Shown here: positions 43,772-61,054 of the stretch, piece after piece
How positions within the stretch are numbered: position 1 is the stretch's first letter
Layout: each line of letters begins with the position of its first letter
Source of the DNA: Puccinia triticina
Taxonomy: Eukaryota > Basidiomycota > Pucciniomycetes > Pucciniales > Pucciniaceae
Length of the DNA: 64,000 nt
Reading direction: 5' to 3'
Assembly (NCBI RefSeq): GCF_026914185.1
Contig: NC_070564.1
Coordinates: forward strand, 7,254,001-7,318,000
The notes under the pieces: model-generated
What the model saw: only the letters and a program-made list of their open reading frames with translations
Database searches by the model: none
What the model was told of the DNA's origin: nothing
Position numbers and translations under genes: made by a program

Positions 43772-44137
43772 GTGGATCCTCTCGCGCCCGTTCGTGTCTG
43801 GCGGGTGACCGATGCCGAGCTGGGCGGGTTCTACATAATTAGCGGAGCCTGCTGCGGAGGAGTCACATGCCGGACGGGCCTGGGCCGGATCAGCGAGACG
43901 GTGCTCGACCCAGACAACGCCGGAGCCGGGATGGGCAGCACGATGCTGCGTTTATGGAGCCGCGCCGAGGTGCGCCGGCGGGCCGGACGGACGCTGCAGG
44001 AGCTCGTGCTAGCTTCGCGGACACCCTCCTCGATGCACTCCTCCTGCGTCGGCCAGCAGGGTCATCAAGGCGACGGGGGAATGGCTGGTGAGGTGCTCCA
44101 CGTTTTCTTGAACGAGCTCGAGGCCGAGTTGGCCTGA
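43772..44137 (+). other. GC-rich open frame without ATG, origin unknown
   Basis: A 121-codon frame starting at GTG (VDPLAPVRVWRVTDAELGGF) is markedly more GC-rich than the elements on both sides. It lies in the 490 bp between element A and the LINE. The conceptual product has a Cys pair (ACCGGVTC) and an Arg/Ala-rich part; I recognise no family. It could be an exon remnant of a host gene interrupted by insertions, or chance. Confidence 0.25.
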
Positions 44138-44196
44138 GTTGGCCCGCTGTGCACCTGAGTTACAATGTGATTGCATGATTCTACATATAACTGCTC

Positions 44197-44241
<45 letters not shown>

Positions 44242-44484
44242 TGCAGATTTGGTTTAACATTGCGCACTATGCATATTCATCTGGTTGACAAGGAACTGTC
44301 GGGGGGTTACAACAGTATATATGTAAATAGAAAGGAGAAAAATATCTGAGTTTCTGTGGAGTGTTTTGCTATTATTATTATGGAAATGTTTGTTATTGAG
44401 AAATGAGAAAAGGGAAAGGGGAGAAAGAAAAAGGAAGGGGGGGAAGAGATCCAGAGGGTCGGTGCGGTTGTAGTCTTGTGGAGA

Positions 44485-47400
44485 TCATTGATGAGTTCCC
44501 TCGGCGTCCTCCATCCTGCGGAACTGGGGTAGCCTGGCCGAGATTCGGAGGAAAGCTTCTGTAGCCTTAAATGCCCTCGCGTCGTGAAGGAGGGTTCTGG
44601 TCGAAAGTTCCTTGACCCGCTCCGTATAGAGAAGTCTTCTTGCTGTGGCCCGTGCCTCGCAGAACCTAGAACATGAAACAAGATAATGCTCAACTGATTC
44701 TACAACCCCACACGTCGAGCATATCGGGTATGGAGCCTTCTTGCATTTGAACTGGAAAAAGTTTAGTGGGACGTGACCTGATCGTAATTGGTGTAAAGCA
44801 GCCTGAAACGCGAAGGCCATGCGTGGTGACCCCCGCCATATCTTCTCTTTTCGGATCAGCGACGATCGCTCCGCTGTCACGCTGCTCTTGATGGTTTTGT
44901 CGAGAAAGACGGGGTTTCGGGCCACCGCCGCCTTTCTGTCCGCCATCTCGTTCCCTTCAATCCCTACGTGACCCGGGCACCACCGGATCATCACCTGCGT
45001 CGAAGAGGGAATGGTGTCAGCAATCTCCTGAATCTGGGAAGCAATGTATTGGCCCGGTTTGGGGGCCCTAGGATACTTTAGCCTTTCTATCGCGGCTTGA
45101 CTGTCCGTTAATATGATAATCCTAGCGCCTGAGAGCGGGAGTCGTGTCGAGAGGCCCAGCTCCAGTCCAAGCCTGATGCCCACCAACTCGCACTCGAAGT
45201 TGGAAGCAGTGCACTGTGGACCCAAGAAAGCGAGCTTGTATGACAATCCATCTCCTGTCACCGCTGCCGCCCCCAAACCTTCCTCCGGGTGGGCTGATCC
45301 ATCTGTAAAGACAACCAAATCAGATTCTGAGTCCAGTGAGTTGAGCAGAGAGGAAACCATTCTTTTAGCCTCTTGCTTGTTGACCCTGTCGATCACTAGT
45401 TCCAAATTTCTTCCCAGTCTCCAAGGGGGATGGGTTTCAAGGAAGAAGCTGATTTCCTCGAGATTCTTCGTCGCCAAAGGCGCCAAAGCATCGCGTGTGA
45501 TGACCGCATGCACCGGACTGGGGAAAGCCCTAGCCTGCCACGCCAGTTCCGTTCTGATCTGTTGCTCGATAGCCGAAGGCCTGTGCGCACATCTGGTCAG
45601 CTTCGAGAGGAAGAAGTTATTAATCCTATTCGTGGCCGTTTGCACGATGCTCCTAAAAGGCCGGTACTTATCGAGATATTTGATCGGCGTGGATTTCAAC
45701 GCCCCCAAAGCAAACCGGGCCGCCGAGTGCTCGATCAGTCCAAGTAGTGCCGTCACCTTCTTCTTGTTGCAGGAGGTGAACCAGACTTGTACCCCGTAGA
45801 GAGCCCTGGGGACAAGCACAGCCGAGATCAGAAGCCCTCGCTCCTGTTCTCTCACCCCCCAGGACGAACTGCCTATTTTCAGAAGTTGCCCCATCGTGTC
45901 GTCAGCTTTCTTTTTCACTTGCGCTAGCTGCCTACCGAAAGTCAATTTCTCATCTAGCCAGAGGCCTAGCCATTTGACGTCCCGCTGGGGCTCCAAGACT
46001 TGACCATCAAAAACAAAAGGCAACTTAGCTGATCTAGCATGGGTAAAAGCCACGTATTGCGCCTTCCGGCTGTCGAAGATCGCCCCATGACTTCTGCCCC
46101 AACGAAGTGACGCCTCCGCTAGCTTCGTGAGACCCGTCTTGGCCACCTCGGCAGTTTTCCCCGCCGCGAGATGGACCACGTCATCAATGAAGCCTAGAGA
46201 GACTTCGTCCCTGTCGAAACCAAAATCCTTGATCAATAAATCGGAATTGTAAAGTATGTATAAGATGACAGATAAGGGAGAACCCTGCGGGAGTCCCTTA
46301 TCAATTTTAAACTCAGCTGATTCAAAGTCCGCCAATCGCAGCTTAGTGCGGCGACCCTCCAAGAAGCGCGCGATGATCTTCCAAAGGTACGTCGGACATC
46401 CTTTCCGCCGAAGAGAGTGTACAAGGCGTCGGGGGTCAACCGATGGGTAGGCCGACTTCACGTCGAGGAAGAGGGCCGAGACCGTTTTCCCTTCCCTCCA
46501 CTTCCTCTTCACCCACATTGTAAGCGCCATCAGCGCATCGTCACACCCCTTTCCTCGACGGCCTCCGGAGTGCCCGTCGGGAAGAATGGAATTGGTTTCT
46601 GCCCAAAAAGTGAGACGGTCAGCAAGGACGGTCTCAAACACCTTACTGACAGTACTGAGGAGGGCGATTGGCCGATAAGCCCCTGGAACAGTGTAATCAG
46701 GTTTTCCGAATTTCCGGATGATGACAGTAGTGGCAGTGCGCCACCCGGTGGGGAAGCAATCCTCCCTGATGCATCTGTTAAAGAGGGAAGCAAGGGGGTC
46801 AGCTATCTCGGGTGCCAAAATTGTGAGGACTTCATTCGGGATGCGATCCGGGCCTGCGGCCTTTCTTTTTGCCAGTCTGCTAAGTACCCCTGCTACCTCC
46901 TTGCCCGTGACGGGGGGGTACACCACAAAAGAGGAGGGCCCTGCCGGGGGAACGTCCGACAGATCACAAGTGCTCTCGACCACCGAAGTGCCGGCAAAGA
47001 GGAGTGCCGCCTGCTCCTCCTTGTTCGAGGTGATGTTGCCACTAGGGTCACGCAGCGGGAGAACGCCTCCCCCGCTCCTCGGCTTGGTGAAATGCAAGGC
47101 CTGAAACACCGTTGTCGCATCGGTCGAAGCTAAGAAGTCGCGCCAGTGCTGTTGTTTGAGCCGGTTAACCTCCCCGCGGAACCTGTCGTTCCAATAGTTG
47201 AAACGGTCAGTATTGGCCTGCGTAGGGGCCATGACTAAGAGGCGCCGGCACTTATTTCTTATCTTAACCAAGGGGCCGAGGATTTCCTTGTCCCACCACT
47301 TCTTGGTCTTGGCGTGGTTGACTCGCGTTCGTTTTCCCTGAGCCTGCCAGGCGTCGAGTATCCCTGAAGTCAATCTTTCCTCTGTCTCATCAATGCTCAG

Positions 47401-48303
47401 TTGAGGAGAGAGAGCACTCAGCCGATTGAGCGTGGTCCGAGTCGTCTCCCGCAATCTCTCGCGGTCCAGCTCCGCCGGCCTGGGGGCCGTCACCCGGTAA
47501 ACCGGTGCCGGTGGGGAGTCCCGTAGCTCCGTGATGAGCTTCTGGTGATCTGAACCGTGGTTGTCCGAGGAGGTCGACGTCCGGAGGATCAACTGGGAGG
47601 CGCGGAAGTTCGCCCACGTGAGGTCGATGGTGGTCCTTGATCCCCGACTGGAAACAAATGTGGGGGCATCCTTTTCAGAAGTCAGTCTGAACCCATGCCT
47701 TCCGCACATCTGAACTAGAGACTTAGCCTCTTTATGGATGTGCGTGTAGCCCGGTGGATTCCAAGACCGGTGGTGAAGGTTCGAGTCCACTCCAATGACC
47801 GATGCCACGCTCCGGTCGTTGGCGGCCTCCAGCCAGCTCCTGATCCGGTCGACTCCCTCGGTAGTGCCTGGTGGGTTATAAGCGTTCAGGACCCGTATCC
47901 GGGTCCCCGTCAGCAAGGTCAGCTCTAATGCAATGAAAAACTTACCACTGCCTCCCAGGACCTTAATGTCCTGAGAGGCAATTGATTTCCGAACGTAAGT
48001 CACCGTCCGGTGTTTGTTTTTGAGGTCTGTTGGTTGATGTTCCGGGCTACAAAAGGTCCACCAAGCCTCGTGGTCGGGAGGAAAAAGAGTCAGCGGATTC
48101 ACCCAGGGTTCTTGGATGATAAGAGAAAATACTGAGCTCGGCTCAGTGTTGAGAATACTAAGAGTTGTCGCTCGGCTATTATGGCAGTTCAACTGCACGA
48201 TAGAAGAGGGCACGAAGTCTTTATTGCTAGGAACTAAAAAAGGAGTATCTACAACTGAGGAACTAGGGACAACAGGGGTTAGTAAAGGGCCTATATTATT
48301 CAT
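44485..48303 (-). CDS. LINE ORF2: endonuclease-reverse transcriptase-RNase H polyprotein
   Basis: From ATG 48303 the protein is about 1272 aa. The frame is open to 48360, but MNNIGPLLTPVV at 48303 is the better start because it overlaps the ORF1 stop. Domains in order: APE-type endonuclease (IIQEPWVNP, GVDSNLHHRSWNP, SDNHGSDHQ); reverse transcriptase (AGPDRIPNEVL, YRPIALLSTVSKVFE, LFLDVKSAYPSVD, GLPQGSPLSVILY, catalytic GFIDDVV, a FIDD variant of the usual FADD); RNase H (VVFTDGSAHPEEG, ILTDSQAAIERL, WCPGHVGIEGNEMADRKA); and a C-terminal Cys/His motif (CSTCGVVESVEHYLVSC). It nicks target DNA and reverse-transcribes its own RNA at the nick. No stops. Confidence 0.95.
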   Translation of the reverse strand: MNNIGPLLTPVVPSSSVVDTPFLVPSNKDFVPSSIVQLNCHNSRATTLSILNTEPSSVFSLIIQEPWVNPLTLFPPDHEAWWTFCSPEHQPTDLKNKHRTVTYVRKSIASQDIKVLGGSGKFFIALELTLLTGTRIRVLNAYNPPGTTEGVDRIRSWLEAANDRSVASVIGVDSNLHHRSWNPPGYTHIHKEAKSLVQMCGRHGFRLTSEKDAPTFVSSRGSRTTIDLTWANFRASQLILRTSTSSDNHGSDHQKLITELRDSPPAPVYRVTAPRPAELDRERLRETTRTTLNRLSALSPQLSIDETEERLTSGILDAWQAQGKRTRVNHAKTKKWWDKEILGPLVKIRNKCRRLLVMAPTQANTDRFNYWNDRFRGEVNRLKQQHWRDFLASTDATTVFQALHFTKPRSGGGVLPLRDPSGNITSNKEEQAALLFAGTSVVESTCDLSDVPPAGPSSFVVYPPVTGKEVAGVLSRLAKRKAAGPDRIPNEVLTILAPEIADPLASLFNRCIREDCFPTGWRTATTVIIRKFGKPDYTVPGAYRPIALLSTVSKVFETVLADRLTFWAETNSILPDGHSGGRRGKGCDDALMALTMWVKRKWREGKTVSALFLDVKSAYPSVDPRRLVHSLRRKGCPTYLWKIIARFLEGRRTKLRLADFESAEFKIDKGLPQGSPLSVILYILYNSDLLIKDFGFDRDEVSLGFIDDVVHLAAGKTAEVAKTGLTKLAEASLRWGRSHGAIFDSRKAQYVAFTHARSAKLPFVFDGQVLEPQRDVKWLGLWLDEKLTFGRQLAQVKKKADDTMGQLLKIGSSSWGVREQERGLLISAVLVPRALYGVQVWFTSCNKKKVTALLGLIEHSAARFALGALKSTPIKYLDKYRPFRSIVQTATNRINNFFLSKLTRCAHRPSAIEQQIRTELAWQARAFPSPVHAVITRDALAPLATKNLEEISFFLETHPPWRLGRNLELVIDRVNKQEAKRMVSSLLNSLDSESDLVVFTDGSAHPEEGLGAAAVTGDGLSYKLAFLGPQCTASNFECELVGIRLGLELGLSTRLPLSGARIIILTDSQAAIERLKYPRAPKPGQYIASQIQEIADTIPSSTQVMIRWCPGHVGIEGNEMADRKAAVARNPVFLDKTIKSSVTAERSSLIRKEKIWRGSPRMAFAFQAALHQLRSGHVPLNFFQFKCKKAPYPICSTCGVVESVEHYLVSCSRFCEARATARRLLYTERVKELSTRTLLHDARAFKATEAFLRISARLPQFRRMEDAEGTHQ

Positions 48304-49651
48304 TGCGGAGGTGATTTTTAGAAAGTAGCCATGCCCGTTTGACCTCACACGCCTTATCAAAAGGCGTGTGGGTTTCCCAAACTCCCTTCCCCTTGCCAGC
48401 GTCCTTGCAGATCACACACAGCTTTCCGCCCGAGTTAGCGGCCTCCTGGCAGTCCCGAGTTTCGTGCTTTGCACCGCATCTACCGCACTTCGGGTCCGCC
48501 CGGCACCATTTGCCAAAGTGACCCATTTGCAAGCATTTGAAGCATTGCGGCGGCAATTTTTTGAATCGTTCGGCCCTATGAAAGCACCCACTCAAAAATA
48601 ACCCTCTCTGTTTGACTAACAGGTCAGCGGTTGCAGGATCAGTGAAGGATATAACAATAGTACCGGCCTGTCGAGGGTCCGCCGGGTCCCTGGAGCCTCC
48701 CAGCCATCGGATCCTGAAGATTTTTTCTGATCCAAAGTTGTTGTTGTCCGCAGCGATGGCGATCTTGCTCGCTGCCGCGTCGACGTTGAACGTCCGAGGA
48801 ATTCCGTGGGCCAGGACAGAATATGTGCTAGGCGACGCCTCCAGGTCGGGGTGAACCTGTTTACTCCACTCGTGTTTGTTGCGCATCAGCCATTCTTTGT
48901 GTTGGCGGTTCTTTGAGTAAAAGGACACATCACCTGATGGCAGGAACCGGACTGCCTTAACCGTAACCTTCTCGCCTTGGACGGTGGCATTCATCTTGTC
49001 GAGGACCTCGTTCGCTTTCCGGACAACGATTTCGGCATCGACTTCCTTCAGTGGTGTGGTACCCGCTCGGGCGTGAATGATCGTCAGGCCCGGTCGAGCC
49101 GCTGTCATCTCAGTCTTGGTCGGAGGGGGGGGCGGGGCTTTCGGCTTGGCTGCAGTCGACGCGTAGGATTTGACCGGTGCGGGTTGTTTTCGCGGCAATT
49201 GCCCTGCCTCGATGGTTGTGACGCGTCCCGGTAGCTCGCGAAGGTCCGCCATCGCGAGTTTCATCTCCTGCATGGTTTGACGCATTTCGTCCATTGTACG
49301 GAGGATAATGCGCTTCTGCTCGGCTTCGCTTTCTAGAAGTTGGAGTAGTAAGGACATGAGCGTCGTGTCCATAACCACTTTCCCATCATGGGTTTGGTTT
49401 TCCGGGCGGGCCAGGAGGGATCGGAGAAAAGAAGCCGGCGTGGCCTCGGTCGCTGGAGTCGCGGGGGGCGCTGGTAGACGGGCTTCGAGGAGTCGTCGAG
49501 GTTCGGAGGCAGAGGTCATGACGATGTCCGGCGACGCGTCGTTGGCGACATACGCGTCTCGGGAGTTGTGAATCGAGTCCGAGAGGACCTGAACCGATTC
49601 AGAGCGGATACCGGGAGGGGGGTCGAGGGGGGGGGGATCGCCAGTGGGCAT
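48296..49651 (-). CDS. LINE ORF1: Gag-like RNA-binding protein with CCHC zinc knuckles
   Basis: 451 aa from MPTGDPPPLDPPPG. It has a short coiled-coil-like part (LLLQLLESEAEQKRIILRTM), a Pro/Lys linker, an RRM-like middle (AVRFLPSGDVSFYSKN) and C-terminal knuckles CFKCLQMGHFGKWC and CGRCGAKHETRDC plus a third, longer Cys/His motif (CVICKDAGKG...). It packages element RNA. Its stop overlaps the ORF2 start in the string ATGAATAA, suggesting stop-and-restart translation. Confidence 0.92.
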   Translation of the reverse strand: MPTGDPPPLDPPPGIRSESVQVLSDSIHNSRDAYVANDASPDIVMTSASEPRRLLEARLPAPPATPATEATPASFLRSLLARPENQTHDGKVVMDTTLMSLLLQLLESEAEQKRIILRTMDEMRQTMQEMKLAMADLRELPGRVTTIEAGQLPRKQPAPVKSYASTAAKPKAPPPPPTKTEMTAARPGLTIIHARAGTTPLKEVDAEIVVRKANEVLDKMNATVQGEKVTVKAVRFLPSGDVSFYSKNRQHKEWLMRNKHEWSKQVHPDLEASPSTYSVLAHGIPRTFNVDAAASKIAIAADNNNFGSEKIFRIRWLGGSRDPADPRQAGTIVISFTDPATADLLVKQRGLFLSGCFHRAERFKKLPPQCFKCLQMGHFGKWCRADPKCGRCGAKHETRDCQEAANSGGKLCVICKDAGKGKGVWETHTPFDKACEVKRAWLLSKNHLRNE

Positions 49652-50086
49652 GGGGAGAGGAAGTTCTGTCAGGGGTGAGGGGTGTATTTGGGATTTGGGG
49701 GTGTGAGGGGGGTAGAATTTTAAAAATTCGACGTGGTTGCGGACAGAACTGGCTAGTGTTTGTGAAAAACTGCTCGTTCAAAGTTTATGTGCCCGAGATG
49801 CTCACATAAATATTGTCTTTTTACTAAAGCTTGGAGCGATTTTCGGGAAGGTTCGACAAAACCATCGAATGTGAGTTTTAGGTTTGGCTTTTTGTTCTCG
49901 CCTCCAAACCCATGATCCTGACCAGTGATGATCATCGGCCACAGCTGCCACAGCAGACCCTTCATGCCTGCTGTACCTCGATGGGATGGTCCGGATCGAT
50001 GGTCAACAGACGGGCAGTCACCTCCATCCCCCCCAATTTCGGCCTTTCCAAGCACCCACCCTCCGATACCGAATTTGAGCTCGCGA

Positions 50087-51422
50087 ATGTCACGATTTGG
50101 ACTCGATCTCTTAGGCAGGGAGAATCCTCCTCCGGGCTATTTTAGCGCTAGCGAATACCAGCGCATTCACATGTCTGGAGAACCGTCGAATGACCTACCG
50201 GTGAGGCTGCGATTATGAACTATCATGGCTTTCTATTGATAGCCTGCTGATTTTCTTTGCTTGGTTTATTATCTGCACATGCAGCCGCAGGTTATCGTCG
50301 TGGACACCAGCTTCAGATTACTTTGCCCCAAAGAATCGAGTCAATACAAGCCTCAGTGGACGTTGGTCAACTCCGCTGACTCCGGTGGAAACTTTGATGT
50401 TATGATCACTGCCGGACGACTCGCCATTGCCAACTTTCAAAACACCATCGCGGAAGCATGTAACGAGCGTTACGATGGAGCCGGCACCCTCATCCGAAAT
50501 GCGCTCAAAAAAGGCTCTCCGCGCCTTTGTTGGAACCTTTCAATGCACGGGAAAACTGCTCCCGAGTTTGCCAAATCGAAGAAGTACACTATCAATACTG
50601 CGGATTCGTTCGACCATTGGATGAATGCCGTCGTTGAGCTCGGGAAAGATCGAACCATGGCCTCCTTGGCCATTCTAATGGTCAACCCGAATACCGACCG
50701 CAAGAGTGCGAAAGCAGTCGTTGACGTCAAGAAGCATATCTTGACTGTCAAGGCTGCCCAGAAGGCTTCGTCAAGTCATCCGGCCCCAGATCACCCATCC
50801 GACATGATCACGGCCGATCGATTCAACCCGATCAACGTCCACATGAATCAGATCTATGCCACTCACCCGCCGAACAGCAAATACCACAAGAAGCTCCCGG
50901 TTTTTGTCCATCAAACCGATCCAAATCGATTCATACCCCTGACTGCAGGGGTGGTCCAAAAGTGGGCCCAATGCCTGGTGAGTGCGATCATTCTTGGTTA
51001 TTTTGTATTGCATATTGACCTTGATCACCTGTATTGCAACAAAGGCCGACGTGGTCGCTGGTGTCTTGCTCTACTCGCCTCCGGCCGACTTGAAGTACGA
51101 GACGGTCTCTTCCAAGAGACAAAAGCAAATCCACACGTCCCAACCTCGCATTCAAAGCCCATCTGGGCAATCTGAAGATTCTGAAGTCCTCATCCCGGAT
51201 CCTCAATTAATAGTCGACTACATCGACTTCTTAAAAATTCTTCCAACCAAACGCAATGAAGTCATCGCAATTCTTGAGAAGAACGATATCACCCATCCAA
51301 ACATTCTTAACTCAAAGAGAATTTTGGACGAGCGGATGAGCAAATGGGGTTTGAGCGATGGACTCATTGCTCAGTTAAGGGACAATGTTACCAAGTTTGA
51401 GAAGCACTTGGCTTCTCAATAG
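50087..51422 (+). CDS. Transposon-associated protein with SAM-like C-terminus, 394 aa (paralogue)
   Basis: Exons 50087-50200, 50285-50977 and 51045-51422 give exactly 394 aa, with introns at the same positions and phases as in element A. Landmarks: MSRFGLDLLGRENPPPGYF, PQVIVVDTSFRLL, YDGAGTLIRNALKKGSPRLC, AKAVVDVKKHILTVKAA, RFIPLTAGVVQKWAQ, KRQKQ basic stretch, and the SAM-like end VIAILEKNDITHPNILNSKR...LRDNVTKFEKHL. Identity to the paralogue is moderate, yet both frames are clean, which argues for purifying selection on the protein. I infer an accessory role in transposition or its control. Confidence 0.72.
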
Positions 51423-51546
51423 CCAGCTTCTCTTCTTATTCATCTAGCACAGATTTTATCCATAAGCTTGAAACAATCCCTTGTCTCGTATTGCTCAGAT
51501 CAAAATCATCTTGTAATCATCGGGCTGATAGCTTTTTACCTCTCAA

Positions 51547-51636
51547 CAACCCGCTTTATTACCACTCACATTACGACCAGCTTTATTACCACTCAAATTA
51601 CAACCAGCTTTATTACCACCAAAAATCGAACAATGT
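51547..51636. repeat. Three-copy tandem repeat of about 29 bp
   Basis: The unit CAGCTTTATTACCACTCA plus AATTACAAC is repeated three times with few changes, in the spacer between the two convergent genes of element B. Confidence 0.7.
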
Positions 51637-52229
51637 TCAGTGTACTACAGTTTTATCTTGCCAATATGAAGGACTTTCATAGGATGTAAAATGAATCCTT
51701 TTATTTACCAGTAAAAAAATATTACCCATCAGGAGGCTTTTGGACAAGGGTGATGGAGGAGGAGGATAATATGGAGTGCAATTTGCCAACGAGCCGTGAG
51801 TGGGGGGCGGGCACATCCTGAGGGGGCAGCTGTTTGCGGCAGCTGATCTGGATCCGCAAGTTGTTGATGCGGGAGGAGCTGTCGGAGCTGTCGGAGGTCA
51901 GGCTGCAGCTGCTGCTGCTGTTGCTTTGCAAATGACCTGCGTCACCAAGTTTGGACAGCGCCGAGTCAAAAAAAAATAAATCTTATTTTCATTGGGGAGA
52001 GTTTGCAAAAATCCAAACCTGCCCCCGGTGCTTTGTGTAAGGTTAAAAGATGGTCAACAAGCTGTTTTTATTGATTGAAAAGCACAAACTTTCTTAGTAA
52101 ACTACATGCATACTGGGTAAAATAAAGTGAGCTATTTTGTAGATGATTTCAGGCTAAGACTGGCTATCTTTAACATACTGATGCCATTGATGAGATATGA
52201 AGTCGGGGAATAAATGCAAAAAATAGATA

Positions 52230-53329
52230 TCAGTTGTCTGGAACACAATAGCCACAATGCTTAAAAGCATTGAAAGCCATCTCTGCTGTCAAAACCTCGG
52301 CAGCGATGCGACGGACTGTGGCTTCAGGGTCGGGAGAAAAATTGAGCTCTTGAGATGCCCGCAATTTTTGTTTGATTGCTGCGAAGCCGAGTTCAATCGG
52401 GTTTAGCTTGGGACAGTAGGGCGGAAGGTAGAGAACTCGTACACCCGCCGCATCGCAAAGCTCTTTGACACGATCACCTCGATGGATCGCTGCGTTATCG
52501 CAGACAAGCACCGAGTTTGAATCGGGATATCGATTCATTCGGGGAAGCTGTGAAATCAATCATCAGCTAAAAATACAAAAAGAGTGTAATATCAACACTC
52601 ACCAAGTCAAATTCCAGGAAGTGCTCAAACTTCCAACCGGTGTAAGTATCCGAGGTCATCGTGATGGCTATGAGGCCCTCAATCGATATTGCTGGCAGCA
52701 GACTCAACCGTTCGGGGTTTTGATTGATGATGTGGCGCTCCGAGGGGGTCCCGATAGCGGACCTCGCAAACGATCAAAGTAGCTCACTGTCACAGAATGA
52801 GCTCTCGTCTGCAGGAGACAAGACTTAAGTCTGATGAATCATAAACAAGCAAAAACAAAAACTCACCGGTAAACACGAGAAAGTCAGCTGGGAAGAACTC
52901 CATCTTCTCAATATACGAGTATTTCGCGGTGAGTGATTTTTGAATGTTTTTTGTTTCAGGTTTCTTCAAAGTTATCGAGAGCCGTTCGACGAGGTTTTGG
53001 TGAACGGCCTCGGTGCTGAGCAAAAGGCCGGAGGAATCGTATAGTCGCTCCTGGATCTTGTGTAGAAAGAGGCCCGGCTCCGACCGGACGAGTTGGATCA
53101 TAAAGTCGCATTCGACTGGGGTCAGGCTTGCCGGTTGGCCCCGCTGCTCATACAAGCTCGGATCCCTGACGACGCATCTTGTTTCTTGAAATAGATGGAT
53201 CCACCGCCGGAACGACTGTGGCGAAACTGTAATCTCAAGCAACCGTTGGATGTCGGCCAACGACAGCCCTTGGATCGCCATGCGGACCACGGCGGCCTTG
53301 AGTTCGGGGGCGTAGCGGTGATAAACCAT
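52230..53329 (-). pseudogene. Tc1/mariner-type DDE transposase, element B (one nonsense codon)
   Basis: Start at ATG 53329 (MVYHRYAPELKAAVVRMAIQ) with a helix-turn-helix (LSLADIQRLLEITVSPQSF). Two introns follow: donor GTGAGT after FTG, and donor GTGAGT after HFLEFDL. Catalytic residues are complete: Asp in TDESSFCD, Asp in VLVCDNAAIHRG, Glu in NPIELGFAAIK. The C-terminus ends FKHCGYCVPDN. One TGA (52774-52776) interrupts at a position where element A reads CGA (LLRSYAR against LL-stop-SFAR). Otherwise the gene is whole. It would cut and paste the element at TA sites. Confidence 0.85.
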
Positions 53330-54136
53330 AATAGAAACCCGGAAAGACGCCTGTCCTGTCGCGAAGGGGAGAGAAAACGGGGTCAGGACAAAAAGTGATT
53401 GTGAGAGATCAGTGGATGAAGTCGGCACCCGCACACTTACAGATGTCAAAGTTGATCCACCTGCTGGCAGCAAAGAAGCTGGTTGGCTGTTTTTGCGGGC
53501 TGGCGGGTCGTCTGGGGAATTGGCCGCTGGCTCACCTGTCCGATTTCTTCCTGGCAGGTGGGTTTGACTGTGTTTGGTGGGATCGATGGCGGTTGCTGCC
53601 TCCTGACCACACAGCTGGATTCTGGTGGTCACAGCCGGCAAGCTGTGCGCGGCAGAAACCTTGGATTTAAAGGGGTGCTGTGCCCCGAACCCCATAACCT
53701 TTGCATCCAAAAATGAACTTCGAGTCCAAGCTTTAGTGAAAACACAATACTTCACAGTTCTTATTTGTTTTTCGCCTCTTGCTAACCAGTTGCCTTCATC
53801 TGTCGATGCCCTTCTTGCTCGTGGACAGTTTGTTGTGTGTTTTTTTTCTTCACCATTTGATGGATGGATGAGCTCCTCGATGGCAATTGATCACGTCTAC
53901 ATAAATATGTATTTTTTCCGTTTTCTGCTGGCTTTCGACTGTGATATGTAGCTGTCGGGTGCCCATGAGGATATTATGTAAGCGGGTGTATCCGTGAGTG
54001 ATCCGATGGTTGAGGTTGTTTATGTACTTGATTTTAATTTTTGCGTTGGAGGGTGCTCCCCCTCTTCATCCTCTCTTTCTTCTCCTTTTCTCTCTTCCTT
54101 CATCCTTCTCTTCCTTCATCCTCACACTCCGCAAGA

Positions 54137-61054
<6,918 letters not shown>

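Larger units (their letters stand above)
44200..49767 (-). mobile_element. Full-length non-LTR retrotransposon (LINE, I/Tad-like)
   Basis: The element reads on the minus strand. The 3' end is a 39-base poly-A tail (T-run 44200-44238). The direct repeat AACTGCTCGTT stands on both sides (44189-44199 and 49768-49778), an 11-bp target duplication. Both ORFs are open and complete. The 5' leader is only about 115 bp. It landed 32 bp left of the mariner-type element B. Intact ORFs, long tail and exact duplication indicate a recent insertion. Confidence 0.93.
49811..53749. mobile_element. Two-gene Tc1/mariner-type element B
   Basis: The left end TATTGTCTTTTTACTAAAGC and the inverse of the right end TATTGTGTTTTCACTAAAGC match over the terminal about 26 bp with few mismatches; TA is the presumed target duplication. 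It encloses the + strand 394-aa gene (50087-51422) and the minus-strand transposase (52230-53329). It is the less decayed sister of element A. Confidence 0.82.

Noticed and set aside
45113..45799. 228-codon + strand frame inside the LINE
   Set aside because: It is antisense to the ORF2 RNase H and thumb region; the minus-strand frame carries all family motifs.
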